A stretch of DNA of 32,612 nucleotides from Paenibacillus antri (GCF_005765165.1 NZ_VCIW01000037.1:1-32612), one strand, 5' to 3'. Counted from the first letter of the stretch, positions 23,551 to 31,638 are shown. The notes: generated from the letters alone by a model not told the origin. Translations and numbers: made by a program.

Positions 23551-24882
23551 TTATTTCGTACGATTCGTGACATGCGCCGCGGATTGCTTCCGGTACTCGC
23601 GCGGCAGCAACCCCGTCACGTCCCGGAACACGCGGCTGAAATATCGTTCGTTCGGGTAACCGGATTCGGACGCGATCCAGCCGACCGACTTGTTCGTCGA
23701 CAGCAGCAGCGTCTTGGCGCGCCGAATGCGCGAGTCCCGGATGTACTCTTGGAAGGTGACGCCGACGATGTCGTGGAAGCATCGGCTGAAGTAGCTGCGG
23801 CTCATGCCGACCTTCTTCGCGACGTCGGGCAGTTGAATTTCGGCTCTGACGTCCTGATTGACCAGATCGACCGCCTTCGTCACGCACGCGATCACCTCGA
23901 GCGAATACGCCTGCCGGTCGGCCTTGCTCAGCACGGCGCGGCGAACGCCGCTCAGCCAGCGCGTCCAGCCCTTCCACGTATGCGGCCGGTGCGCCGGATC
24001 GATCCGGAACGATTCCGGATCGAACACCTTCGCCCACTCTTCGATGGCCATATAAAACATCTGCTCCAGCTGCGCCGCCGGCAGCCGAAGCCTCGCCGTG
24101 TCGTCCAGCAGCCGGTCGAAGACGACCGGATCCGTCATCCACGACAGTTTGCACCAGTCGAGACCGAGCCGGATCGTCTCCTCCTTCGCGGGCGGCCGGA
24201 GCTCCGCCAGCAGCTCCGCGGGCAGCTCGCATTCGCGCGCTTCTTCGTCCCAGCTGTAATAGAGCGCATGCTCCCCGTACAAGCGCAGCTTCTGGAGCAG
24301 CTCCTTCTTTTCCATCCCCCGCACGCCCGTCCATCGCACCCGGACAACGTCCGTCGGACTTCCGTCCGGCGCGCCGCCGTCGCCGGCATCGAGGAGGCTC
24401 CACTGCTTCTCCGCGCCGGTCGTTCGGAATTCCGCGTGCGCCGCGTCCTCCGCGAAGGATCGGTCATCGCCGCCCCCCGCGCCCTGCGGCGGGAACGACG
24501 TCCGCTGTCCGATCCGGTCGCGGATGCGCTGCAGGATGACGGCCATCTGATCCTGCTCGAGCTCCACCTTCGTAATGTAATCCAACGCGCCGAGGCGGAG
24601 CGCGTCCCGGACCAAGTCGAACTCGTGATGGAAGGTCAGGACGACCATATGCAGGTTCGGATACCGCTCCTTCGCTTCCTTCATGAGCTCGAGTCCCGAC
24701 ATGACCGGCATCGCCAAGTCGGTAATCAGCACGTCCACCGCGTGGCGGCTCAACGTCGTCAGCGCCTCCGCCCCGTCGCTCGCTTCGCATACCACCTTCA
24801 TGCCGAACGATTCCCAAGGCATGATGCGGATAAAGCCTTGCCGGACTAAATAATCGTCGTCAACGACCATCACGTTCAACAT
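23551..24882 (-). CDS. response regulator with AraC-type DNA-binding domain (YesN-like)
   Basis: The 443-residue protein starts at ATG 24882, with GGAGGG 8 nt upstream. Its receiver domain (residues 1-120) has acidic pocket Asp8/Asp9/Asp10, phospho-acceptor Asp55 in LITDLAMP, Thr83 in VLTFHHE and Lys105 in YITK. A middle region of unknown fold follows (about 130-335), then two helix-turn-helices (about 340-440: PDVAKKVGMSRSYFSRCF and IASESGYPNERYFSRVFRDVTGLLPREYR). It is phosphorylated by the histidine kinase whose gene overlaps its start by 23 nt, and should activate the sugar-transport genes downstream. The frame extends upstream of 24882 only as a shadow of the kinase gene. Confidence 0.96.
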   Translation of the reverse strand: MLNVMVVDDDYLVRQGFIRIMPWESFGMKVVCEASDGAEALTTLSRHAVDVLITDLAMPVMSGLELMKEAKERYPNLHMVVLTFHHEFDLVRDALRLGALDYITKVELEQDQMAVILQRIRDRIGQRTSFPPQGAGGGDDRSFAEDAAHAEFRTTGAEKQWSLLDAGDGGAPDGSPTDVVRVRWTGVRGMEKKELLQKLRLYGEHALYYSWDEEARECELPAELLAELRPPAKEETIRLGLDWCKLSWMTDPVVFDRLLDDTARLRLPAAQLEQMFYMAIEEWAKVFDPESFRIDPAHRPHTWKGWTRWLSGVRRAVLSKADRQAYSLEVIACVTKAVDLVNQDVRAEIQLPDVAKKVGMSRSYFSRCFHDIVGVTFQEYIRDSRIRRAKTLLLSTNKSVGWIASESGYPNERYFSRVFRDVTGLLPREYRKQSAAHVTNRTK

Positions 24883-26617
24883 TCGGTCGTCCCTCCTTCC
24901 GCTCGATCGGCAGGCGCAGCGTAATGGCCGTCCCCATGCCGAGACTGCTGGACACATGCATGCTCGCCTCTCCCGCGAACTGCAGCTCCAGCATCCGCCT
25001 CACATAGTGCCATCCGATGCCCATGCCCGTCTTGCTGTTGTATTCCCCTTCGCCGCTCATCAATAGCCTCGCCTCATCCTCCGTCATGCCGTACCCGTTG
25101 TCCCGAACCTCGATGACGATGCCGGAGAACCCGGCTTCTTCCCTTACGATCGCCTCGATGACGCCTTGTCCGCCGCTCTTGTTCCGGAGGCCGTGGGAGA
25201 TCGAATTTTCGACCAACGGCTGCAGGATGAAGCGCGGGACGGGCAGCTCCAGCAGTTCCTTCGCCGCGTTCACCCGCACGTCGAACGTAAAGTTGTAGCG
25301 GACGCCCTGCAGCATAACGTAGTTTTTAAGCGCTTCCATTTCCTCGCGAATCGTAGCGGTCCGTCCTTTGCCGAGATTATAATGCAGCAGCCGATTCAGC
25401 GCGGACACGAGCCGGTCCGTCTCGTGATGCCCGTTCACCCGAGCCAACCAACGAATCGTATCCAACGTGTTGTGGATGAAATGCGGATTGATCTTGTACA
25501 ACAGATTTTCGATCTCGAGCTGCTTCTTCGCCTGCGCGTTGCGGTCGATATCGACGATCAATTCGTCGATCGTCTGCTTCATCGAAGCGAAGTCCCGATG
25601 GATTTCGGAAAATTCGACCACCTTCTGGTAGGTGAAGTCGAGCGGCTCCGACATTTGCCCGTGCTTCAAGCGGCGGATGTTCCGCTGCAGCTGAAGCAGC
25701 GGCTTGTAGACCATTCGCCAAATGATGAACGCCAGGAAACAGCCGACGGTGACGGACAGCGCGGCGAGCACGGCGAATTTCGTAATCCAGCGACGAATCG
25801 TCTGATTGTAAGAGTCTTCCGGCACCGCGGCGACGATGCGCCACGACTGAGTGCTCGCTTCCTCGAACAAATAATAGCCCTTCGTCTTGATCGAGCCCCC
25901 GGCGGCTCGAGGAGGATGGCTCGTCCCGGTCGGGAAGTCGGCTTCCTTCTCGCTGTACGCGATGCGGTCCATGCTGTCCACGAAGAAGTACGACGTATCT
26001 CGGAAAATATCGTCCGTGCTTAAGATGCGGTCCGTCAGCTTGAAGTCCGTCTCCATGTACAAATACACGTCGTCGCGGGCCGGGATGTCCACCTTGCGGA
26101 CGACGGAGAGCACCTTGTTGCCGTCCAGCGGGTTGATCGACACGTGCGGACCGTAATACGTGAAATACAATTGCTCCGCCAGCAGCGGGTGCTCGAAGAA
26201 GTCGAAGTCGGCGTGCAGCGGAGCGTTGTCGAAGATCACTTCGTTCGTATCCTCCAAATAATAGAAGATGACGCCGAGCGTCGGATTCGTGAAATGAATC
26301 AAGCTGATCTCGCTCTCGATCTCCTCGCTGAGCCGCCGCTTCTCGAACATATCCGCTTCGTTCAAGTACGCGTCCAGCTTGCGGCCGATCTCGCCTTCGA
26401 AGACGAGCTGCTGCGACGCGTGGTTCAACTGGCTTAACGTGTTTTCGAAGGAGAGGCGGGTTTGATGGAGGTTGCCGGCCACCCCCTTCTCCGCTTCGTT
26501 CCGCAGCATGGAGTACATGGACGAGTGGGACATCGTTCCGATGACGACGACGGGGAATAACGAACAGAGCAGCAATAGGAAAATGAGGCGATGCTTTAAT
26601 GTCTTCGGTATCGGCAT
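24860..26617 (-). CDS. YesM-type sensor histidine kinase
   Basis: The 585-residue membrane kinase has TM1 at about 11-27, an extracellular sensing domain (28-280, dCache-like), TM2 at about 281-301 and HAMP (302-355). The His_kinase domain follows, with His379 in KINPHFIHNTLDTIRW. The ATPase domain has N-box LVENSISHGL, G1 VRDNGYGM and G2 GMGIGWHYV. Kinases of this group pair with AraC-type regulators and control sugar-uptake genes, as the context here shows. It overlaps the regulator gene by 23 nt and begins 31 nt after the DD-carboxypeptidase gene. The ribosome site (AGCAGG) is weak. Confidence 0.96.
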   Translation of the reverse strand: MPIPKTLKHRLIFLLLLCSLFPVVVIGTMSHSSMYSMLRNEAEKGVAGNLHQTRLSFENTLSQLNHASQQLVFEGEIGRKLDAYLNEADMFEKRRLSEEIESEISLIHFTNPTLGVIFYYLEDTNEVIFDNAPLHADFDFFEHPLLAEQLYFTYYGPHVSINPLDGNKVLSVVRKVDIPARDDVYLYMETDFKLTDRILSTDDIFRDTSYFFVDSMDRIAYSEKEADFPTGTSHPPRAAGGSIKTKGYYLFEEASTQSWRIVAAVPEDSYNQTIRRWITKFAVLAALSVTVGCFLAFIIWRMVYKPLLQLQRNIRRLKHGQMSEPLDFTYQKVVEFSEIHRDFASMKQTIDELIVDIDRNAQAKKQLEIENLLYKINPHFIHNTLDTIRWLARVNGHHETDRLVSALNRLLHYNLGKGRTATIREEMEALKNYVMLQGVRYNFTFDVRVNAAKELLELPVPRFILQPLVENSISHGLRNKSGGQGVIEAIVREEAGFSGIVIEVRDNGYGMTEDEARLLMSGEGEYNSKTGMGIGWHYVRRMLELQFAGEASMHVSSSLGMGTAITLRLPIERKEGRPNVERDGR

Positions 26618-26648
26618 TCGGAACCTGCTTTCCCATGGATTGGCAAGT

Positions 26649-27515
26649 TCAGAATAATCGTTTCTTCTCGTTTTGACAATCCCGTTCCGCGATTCCTCGG
26701 CGCAGCCGGAAGCCGTAGTCCAGCAGTTTGCGGACGTCCGTCCACCGGCCGTCTTTCGTCGAACGAAGCGCGACCGCGATCAGGTCGACGTCTCCGGCGC
26801 TCGCCGAAGCCGCGAGGCAATACCCCGCCGCGCTCGTGAAGCCGGTCTTCAGACCCGTGGCCGCGGCGTCGTAGAACGGGCTGTCCGGCTGCAGCAGCAG
26901 GTTGCGGTTACGGTACCGCCCGTCCTCGCCGACCTTCCGTCCCGCGAGCTCGCGGAACCGTTCGTTCCGCATCGCCCGCCGCGCGATCCGCGCGAGGTCG
27001 GCCGCCGTGGAAACATGGTTCGGATCATGCAGCCCGTGCGCGTTCGCGAAGCGCGTATTCGCCGCGCCGAGCTCCCGCGCCTTCCAGTTCATCAGCTCGG
27101 CGAAATAGTCCATGCTGCGCTCCGCGGACAACGTCTTCCCGCAATGCTTCCGGACAAGCTGACGGGCGACCGTCCGGGCCGCGTCGTTGCCGGACGCCAG
27201 CATCAACGCTTCGGCCAAGCTTCCCGCGGTCCGCTCTTCGCCCTCGAGCAGGCCGGCGGAGCTCTCGCCGTCCTCCCGCAGCCGGACCTCGTCCCCGACG
27301 ACGAACGTCTCGTCGTCGGCGCAAGCCTCCAGCAGCAGAAGCGTCGTCAACATCTTCGTCATGCTGGCCGGGTAAACGGGTTGGTTCGCCGCCTTCGCGA
27401 ACAACGTCCCGCCGGTCCTCGCGTCGATGACGATTGCCGCCTTCGCCCGGATGCTCGGGGTCGTCGGCCAATGGTAGCTTTTCGGCAGGGCAAGTCGGAG
27501 CGCAGTGCGTTTCAT
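26649..27515 (-). CDS. D-alanyl-D-alanine carboxypeptidase-like protein (peptidase S11)
   Basis: A penicillin-binding fold with all three active-site motifs (numbered from an upstream ATG at 27521): SMTK with Ser53/Lys56, SGN at 110-112 and KTG at 225-227 followed by FTSAAGY. It would trim the fifth residue of the peptidoglycan stem peptide. ATG 27515 has AAGGGGG at 9 nt; the one at 27521 has only 3 nt. About 288 residues is short for the family, and there is no recognisable signal peptide or C-terminal amphipathic anchor (the N-terminus is MKRTALRLALPKSYHWPTTP). Secretion is therefore unclear. It may be the first gene of the kinase-regulator transcript, since only 31 nt separate them. Confidence 0.9.
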   Translation of the reverse strand: MKRTALRLALPKSYHWPTTPSIRAKAAIVIDARTGGTLFAKAANQPVYPASMTKMLTTLLLLEACADDETFVVGDEVRLREDGESSAGLLEGEERTAGSLAEALMLASGNDAARTVARQLVRKHCGKTLSAERSMDYFAELMNWKARELGAANTRFANAHGLHDPNHVSTAADLARIARRAMRNERFRELAGRKVGEDGRYRNRNLLLQPDSPFYDAAATGLKTGFTSAAGYCLAASASAGDVDLIAVALRSTKDGRWTDVRKLLDYGFRLRRGIAERDCQNEKKRLF

Positions 27516-27540
27516 CGTCATGTTCCCCCTTAGGTGTCGT

Positions 27541-27554
27541 TCGTATCGATACGA
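27541..27554. promoter_or_regulatory. 14-bp perfect palindrome upstream of the DD-carboxypeptidase gene
   Basis: TCGTATCGATACGA lies 19 nt before the start codon region, between the terminator at 27625-27659 and the gene. It could be a repressor or activator site. No matching regulator gene is adjacent, so this is only a candidate. Confidence 0.3.
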
Positions 27555-27624
27555 TTAAGTGTACACGCCCTTTCTTAAGAGGAGTTGAGGAACAGATTAA
27601 GATTTGCTTAAGCCTTAAGCAAAG

Positions 27625-27659
27625 AAAGACTGTCGAGTGGATCTCCCTCGACAGTCTTT
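27625..27659 (-). terminator. intrinsic terminator after the DUF/VOC gene pair
   Basis: A perfect 13-bp stem (AAAGACTGTCGAG with its complement, 27625-27637 and 27647-27659) has a 9-nt loop. On the minus strand it ends in TTTCTTT. It starts 4 nt after the stop of the gene at 27664. A second small palindrome (TTGCTTAAG/CTTAAGCAA) follows at about 27604-27622. Confidence 0.82.
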
Positions 27660-27663
27660 CCGC

Positions 27664-28077
27664 TTAGATCGCCCGCATCCGATTGTTGCGGGGTTGATGC
27701 TCCACTTCCGCAAGACCGAGCTCCTCCAGAAGGGGAGGGATATACATGCCGAAGCGGCCTCGGAAGCCCTTCTTCAGCCCGTACCATCCCCCGACCGGAT
27801 TGTCGGGGGAACGGCCCCAGGCCTCCACCGTTCCTTCCTTGGCCGGCTTCTGCTCGTCGGCGCTGCCGAGCTCCATCCAGTCGCCGCGATGCTTGAGCAT
27901 CGTATGTAAGTCGTCGATGCACCGATAATCGTAATGCAGCACCGTCTTCCCGACCGTACAAACCAGTATGTCTTTCCCGTCTTTCTCATCCTTGTACATC
28001 TCGTACTCGGACGTGAGCGGGGGCGTCTTTAGCTTCCAGGGGTTTTCTTTCGTCCCGGCTCCGTTCGCATTCGTCAC
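27664..28077 (-). CDS. conserved-looking protein of unknown function (possibly DUF6855)
   Basis: The 137-residue soluble protein starts at GTG 28077, with GAGGGA about 6 nt upstream. The sequence is coherent and hydrophilic: NPWKLKTPPLTSEYEMY, VGKTVLHYDYR, DWMELGSADEQKPAKEGTVEAWGRS, GGWYGLKKGFRGRFGMYIPPLLEELGLAEVEH. It resembles the small family I remember as DUF6855, but the number is uncertain and no function is known. It lies 26 nt after the PhnB-like gene, and a terminator follows directly, so the two form an operon. The open frame further upstream is a shadow of the PhnB-like gene. Confidence 0.82.
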   Translation of the reverse strand: MTNANGAGTKENPWKLKTPPLTSEYEMYKDEKDGKDILVCTVGKTVLHYDYRCIDDLHTMLKHRGDWMELGSADEQKPAKEGTVEAWGRSPDNPVGGWYGLKKGFRGRFGMYIPPLLEELGLAEVEHQPRNNRMRAI

Positions 28078-28103
28078 GTCGTTCCCTCGTTCCGCTTGAA
28101 TGG

Positions 28104-28532
28104 TTACTTCGCTGCGGTTTCCGTCGTGATGTGGAACGTAACGCCGAACTTGTCCGTGACGACGCCGTATCCGGGCGTCCAGAACGTCTCTTGGAAAGGC
28201 ATATTGACGGTGCCGCCGTCTTGCAGCGCGTCGAAGACGCTTTTCGACTTCCGGGAATCGTTCGTCGTAATGCACACGGTCACTTGTTCGCCTTGCTTCA
28301 GGGGTTGTCCCGGGAACGTATCGGAGATCATCAAATCCGTCTCTCCGATCTTCAACATCGAATGAGCGACGCGGTCTTTCGCGGCTTCCGGAATCGGAAA
28401 CTCGGGGTTCGCCGGCATCTCGCCGAACGTCTGCACGCCGAGGAGCTTCGCATCCAACGTTTTCTCGTAGAAGGCGATCGCTTCTTTCGCTTGTCCGTCC
28501 ATGAAGAGGTAAGGGTTTAATCGCAGGATCAT
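28104..28532 (-). CDS. PhnB/YjdN-like VOC-family protein
   Basis: The 142-residue protein has the PhnB pattern: LNPYLFMDGQAKEAIAFYEKTL at the start, GETDLMISDTFPG in the middle, and GYGVVTDKFGVTFHI near the end. The family has the glyoxalase-like VOC fold. Members are often labelled 3-demethylubiquinone methyltransferase-like, but the reaction is unknown for most. AAGGAGA lies 10 nt before the ATG. A TATACT on the minus strand at 28570-28575 may be a -10, with a weak -35. Confidence 0.93.
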   Translation of the reverse strand: MILRLNPYLFMDGQAKEAIAFYEKTLDAKLLGVQTFGEMPANPEFPIPEAAKDRVAHSMLKIGETDLMISDTFPGQPLKQGEQVTVCITTNDSRKSKSVFDALQDGGTVNMPFQETFWTPGYGVVTDKFGVTFHITTETAAK

Positions 28533-28858
28533 CGGGCTTCATTCTCCTTCAAGAATCATTCTCTTCGTTAGTATACACCGAACGCGTACCGCGCACACCT
28601 TTCCAGGGATCTGTCCAGCCGAAAGTCGAGATCGTCGATTCGGAACGTGCCGGCACGTCGAACCGCAGCCTCTCGCTTCTTCCGCCCAGCTGCCTCCTCG
28701 GAAAATGCGACAAAAATCGTAAACTAACGCGTTCACCTCTACCGTCCAGCGCCGTTTCACTCGGTCGTCCCTTCGGAGAATCGCACGTATGCGATTCTCC
28801 GTTCGTCGGTGAACCGGAAGCTCCTTGTCGTTGCATTTTCTAGCGGTTATTACAGGCT
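28533..28858. other. 326-nt intergenic stretch with a perfect 12-bp hairpin (28774-28801)
   Basis: I see no credible gene here. Two overlapping minus-strand frames are open but have no ribosome site and look like random translation. The clear structure is a perfect 12-bp inverted repeat with a 4-nt CGTA loop at 28774-28801 (core GGAGAATCGCA), 57 nt after the ECF41 sigma gene ends. It lacks a T tract, so it is not a standard terminator. It might stabilise the 3' end of the sigma transcript. Confidence 0.6.
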
Positions 28859-29719
28859 TTATACATGCTTTAATTTATCCGGATTCGCCACGGCGTAGAT
28901 CGTCCGGATTCGTTCATCGCGGATATCGAACGAATAGACGAACCTCGTATCGCCGACATCGATACGAATGCCCGGCAGGCCGTTTACGGTTAAGAACATG
29001 TATTTGAACTTGCCCTCGTACATTTTCAGCAAGTTGAGATGCAATCGGACGACCGGTTCGCTGCCGATCACCGGGATTTGCGCCGCGCGGACTTTGCCTC
29101 CGCCGTCCGAGTAGAACGCCACATTTTCGCTGACCAGTTCAAGCATCTTCCCGGTGTTGCCTTGTAGCAGCGATTGAACGAATTCCTTAACTTTCTCCTC
29201 TGCGACGGAATTCGACGGAGTTTGATCCGGTTCGAAACGAACGCTCTTCCGGGCGCGATGGAAAATCTGGCGGCAGTTCGCGCTGCTCTTGCCGATCATG
29301 TCGGCGATTTCGTCATACGAATAGTCGAAAATCTCGCGCAGGAGAAAGACAGCCCGCTCTACCGCGTTCAGCTGCTGCAGGAGCAACAAATAAGCCGTGG
29401 AGATCGATTCGCGCCGCAAATAAGCGGTGGAAGGGTCGTCATCCGGGAGCCCCGGATCGACCAAGGGCTCCGGAAGCCACGGCCCGACGTACAGCTCGCG
29501 TCGATGCGCGGACGAACGGAGAAGGTCCAGACAGCGGTTCGTCACGATTTTGTATAGGAACGCCCGCTCATTCCGAATGGCGGCGGGGTCCGGCAATTGA
29601 TCATAAGCGAGGAAGGCTTCTTGCACGACGTCTTCCGCATCCATGACGCTTCCCATCATGCGATAAGCTAAGGAGAAGAGCGGCTTTCGGTACGCATTAT
29701 ACAACGACTCTGTGCTCAT
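28859..29719 (-). CDS. ECF41-family sigma factor with SnoaL-like C-terminal domain
   Basis: The 286-residue protein starts at ATG 29719, with GAGGA 9 nt upstream. Sigma region 2 covers about 5-75 (RMMGSVMDAEDVVQEAFLAY) and region 4 about 105-160 (YDEIADMIGKSSANCRQIFHRARKS). All three ECF41 hallmarks are present: WLPEP in the linker, DGGGK in the C-terminal SnoaL-like domain and NPDKL at the very end. In this family the C-terminal domain regulates activity in place of a separate anti-sigma factor. It overlaps the FAD oxidoreductase gene by 23 nt, and the operon starts at an ECF41-type promoter, so it is probably self-regulated. The signal is unknown. Confidence 0.96.
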   Translation of the reverse strand: MSTESLYNAYRKPLFSLAYRMMGSVMDAEDVVQEAFLAYDQLPDPAAIRNERAFLYKIVTNRCLDLLRSSAHRRELYVGPWLPEPLVDPGLPDDDPSTAYLRRESISTAYLLLLQQLNAVERAVFLLREIFDYSYDEIADMIGKSSANCRQIFHRARKSVRFEPDQTPSNSVAEEKVKEFVQSLLQGNTGKMLELVSENVAFYSDGGGKVRAAQIPVIGSEPVVRLHLNLLKMYEGKFKYMFLTVNGLPGIRIDVGDTRFVYSFDIRDERIRTIYAVANPDKLKHV

Positions 29720-30998
29720 CGCGGGTCTTCCTCTCCGCATCCTCATGCAATAGGATATGTTGTACCGCTCGTTTGGCGCTGGCCGTCGCGGCGTCCACCA
29801 ACATCTCGCCATGCGTCGCCCATTCCCCGGCTACATATAACCCGGCGATTTCCGGCACGGCGGGCCCCGGCCGATGCTTGCGTTTCATATGCACGAAATC
29901 GTGGCAAACCGTAATTTTCGGAAAATATTGTTTCGCGACGACCTCGTTCCGCCAACCCGGTTGTACTAAGTCTAAGGTTTGCTCCAACTCCTGTAAATCT
30001 CTAACCGGATCTTTCTCTTCTCCCTGGTACTTGATCACGCTCAGAACTTGAGCGCCGTCATCGCTCAGGTATGCCACGCGCGACTGATTGCTTAGGAATA
30101 CCGTCCGGTCGATCCCGTACACGAATTGCTGATTCGGTCTTGGCAGACGCCGCAGCGCGACGTCCAGGCAAGCCGCGGTGATCTCGATCGCCTGCTCTCT
30201 CCAGGCATGAAGAGCGGTCGCTTCCGCATGGGGCACCAGTCGATGCGCGATCGCCGGAGGAGCGGTAACGATCGCATGGTCGGCTTCGATCGTCGTTCCG
30301 TCTTCGCATCGGACATGCCGTACGGCCCCTTCCCGGTGCTCGATGGATGCGACCTGGCAACCCGTTATCATCTTTACCCCAAGTCTGCCTGCGATTTCGG
30401 CGAGTTCATCGACCATGGCTCCCCAGCCTCGGTCCAAGTAGAGTACGCCTTTCAGCGAGCTTTGGAGCTGCCGCAGCACCGGGCCCGCAGCTTGTAAATC
30501 GGGAGCTACCACATAGCTTGCCGTGCGGAACAAAGCGTAGAAGAAATTTCGTACCATAGGGTCGTGCAGATGCGCTTCCATCCATTCGCGCAGACTGATG
30601 CGTTCATAGCGCAGGGTGTCCAGCTTGCCGAGCTTCATCAACCAAGAGGCAAGCTCCATCTTCCCCTTCCAAGAGAATAGCGGGGTCGTCAGCAAGGATG
30701 TCATCCCCATGGGCAAGGCGAGCAATTTCCCGTTCCATATTCCGTAGCCGTCGATCGAAGGCCGGCCCCCTTCCAGGCTCAGACCCCATTCGCGGAACGT
30801 AGCCAATGCATCCCCATGGTACAAAGCGTGACCGCCTAGGTTAAAGTAAGCCCCCTCCTTCTTGAGCGAGATGGCCCGCCCCCCCAAGCGCTCCTGCTTC
30901 TCGATGACAATCGTTCGTTTCCCTGCTTTCGCCGCATAGATCGCTGCCGTTAACCCCGCGATTCCCCCGCCTACGACCGCTACTTCATAGTTCTGCAT
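29697..30998 (-). CDS. FAD-dependent oxidoreductase (amine oxidase / phytoene desaturase-like)
   Basis: The protein has about 433 residues from ATG 30998. An ATG two codons upstream has its ribosome site only 1 nt away, against 7 nt here. A dinucleotide-binding motif VVGGGIAGLTAAIYAAKAG (8-26) with IVIEK and LGGRA follows the GMC/amine oxidase superfamily pattern, and a C-terminal GLYVAGEW...LVDAATASAKRAV segment closes the FAD site. It is closest in style to protoporphyrinogen oxidase and phytoene desaturase-like enzymes; the substrate is unknown. ECF41 factors are known to sit beside oxidoreductase genes, and this is the partner here: same operon, overlapping the sigma gene by 23 nt. Confidence 0.93.
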   Translation of the reverse strand: MQNYEVAVVGGGIAGLTAAIYAAKAGKRTIVIEKQERLGGRAISLKKEGAYFNLGGHALYHGDALATFREWGLSLEGGRPSIDGYGIWNGKLLALPMGMTSLLTTPLFSWKGKMELASWLMKLGKLDTLRYERISLREWMEAHLHDPMVRNFFYALFRTASYVVAPDLQAAGPVLRQLQSSLKGVLYLDRGWGAMVDELAEIAGRLGVKMITGCQVASIEHREGAVRHVRCEDGTTIEADHAIVTAPPAIAHRLVPHAEATALHAWREQAIEITAACLDVALRRLPRPNQQFVYGIDRTVFLSNQSRVAYLSDDGAQVLSVIKYQGEEKDPVRDLQELEQTLDLVQPGWRNEVVAKQYFPKITVCHDFVHMKRKHRPGPAVPEIAGLYVAGEWATHGEMLVDAATASAKRAVQHILLHEDAERKTRDEHRVVV

Positions 30999-31035
30999 CG
31001 TCATTCTCCCTTTCGATTCGGTTTGGTACCCGTAT

Positions 31036-31062
31036 GACGGGGAAGGGGAGCGCGTTGTGACA
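31036..31062 (-). promoter_or_regulatory. ECF41-type promoter of the oxidoreductase-sigma operon
   Basis: On the minus strand TGTCACA (complement of 31056-31062) and CGTC (complement of 31036-31039) are separated by 16 bp. These are the described -35 and -10 elements of ECF41-dependent promoters. It lies 37 nt before the oxidoreductase start, with no gene between, and the operon encodes an ECF41 factor, so direct autoregulation is very likely. Confidence 0.85.
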
Positions 31063-31069
31063 AAGTTTG

Positions 31070-31096
31070 AAAAAGAAAAACACCGGGAGGTCCCGG
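31070..31096 (-). terminator. intrinsic terminator between the tRNA cluster and the ECF41 operon
   Basis: CCGGGA (31083-31088) pairs with TCCCGG (31091-31096), and on the minus strand a TGTTTTTCTTTTT tract follows. It stands 7 nt before the -35 of the ECF41 promoter and would insulate that operon from rrn/tRNA read-through. Confidence 0.75.
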
Positions 31097-31141
31097 CGTC
31101 GGTCGGCACGCCAAATCAGCGCATTCGCGTAGGTTTTGCAT

Positions 31142-31179
31142 ACAGAAAAGGCCAAGCTCTAGAGCTTGGCCTTTTCTGT
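31142..31179. terminator. 38-bp perfect palindrome, probable terminator of the tRNA cluster
   Basis: The segment is a perfect inverted repeat centred between 31160 and 31161 (core GGCCAAGCTCTAGAGCTTGG), ending in CTTTTCTG on either strand. It lies 15 nt after the last tRNA gene. The T tract is part of the stem, so termination may be weak, which would explain the second terminator at 31070-31096. Confidence 0.65.
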
Positions 31180-31193
31180 TTTCTATATAAGTA

Positions 31194-31267
31194 TCGGGAC
31201 GACACGATTCGAACATGCGACCCCCTGGTCCCAAACCAGGTGCTCTACCAAGCTGAGCTACGTCCCG
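31194..31267 (-). tRNA. tRNA-Pro (TGG)
   Basis: The 74-nt cloverleaf has acceptor CGGGACG/CGTCCCG, anticodon loop TTTGGGA and T loop TTCGAAT. CCA is not encoded. It is the last tRNA of the cluster. Confidence 0.96.
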
Positions 31268-31284
31268 TTATTTTATCGATTTGG

Positions 31285-31355
31285 AGGCGCCACCTAGAAT
31301 CGAACTAGGGATAGAGCTTTTGCAGAGCTCTGCCTTACCGCTTGGCTATGGCGCC
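31285..31355 (-). tRNA. tRNA-Cys (GCA)
   Basis: The 71-nt cloverleaf has anticodon loop CTGCAAA, acceptor GGCGCC and a U discriminator as expected for Cys. CCA is encoded at 31282-31284. Confidence 0.95.
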
Positions 31356-31365
31356 ATGGATCCAG

Positions 31366-31448
31366 TGCGGTTGAGAGGACTCGAACCTCCACGAGCGTAC
31401 GCCCACTACCCCCTCAAGATAGCGTGTCTGCCATTCCACCACAACCGC
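31366..31448 (-). tRNA. tRNA-Leu (GAG)
   Basis: The 83-nt class II tRNA has a long variable arm, acceptor GCGGTTG/CAACCGC and anticodon loop TTGAGGG. CCA is not encoded. Confidence 0.94.
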
Positions 31449-31459
31449 ATATTGAAAAG

Positions 31460-31532
31460 TGAGCCATGAAGGACTCGAACCTTCGACACCCTGATTAAAA
31501 GTCAGGTGCTCTACCGACTGAGCTAATGGCTC
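31460..31532 (-). tRNA. tRNA-Lys (TTT)
   Basis: The 73-nt cloverleaf has acceptor GAGCCAT/ATGGCTC and anticodon loop CTTTTAA. CCA is not encoded. Confidence 0.96.
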
Positions 31533-31555
31533 ATGCCTACTCTCCGAAAGAGAAA

Positions 31556-31638
31556 TGGGGGATGATGGATTCGAACCACCGAACTCGTAAGAGAAGAGAT
31601 TTACAGTCTCCCGCGTTTGGCCACTTCGCTAATCCCCC
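31556..31638 (-). tRNA. tRNA-Tyr (GTA)
   Basis: The 83-nt class II tRNA has acceptor GGGGGAT/ATCCCCC, anticodon loop CTGTAAA and a long variable arm. CCA is not encoded. Confidence 0.95.

Noticed and set aside
21722-24403. 893-residue reading that extends the solute-binding protein upstream
   Set aside because: The signal peptide, lipobox, ribosome site and promoter all support the start at 23401; the extra part is out-of-frame regulator sequence.
28549-28836. 95-residue minus-strand ORF in the gap after the sigma gene
   Set aside because: No ribosome site, no recognisable domain, and it crosses the 12-bp hairpin.
31057-31308. Plus-strand ORF before the tRNA cluster
   Set aside because: It reads through a terminator, a 38-bp palindrome and antisense tRNA sequence; the repeated peptide it encodes is only the palindrome.
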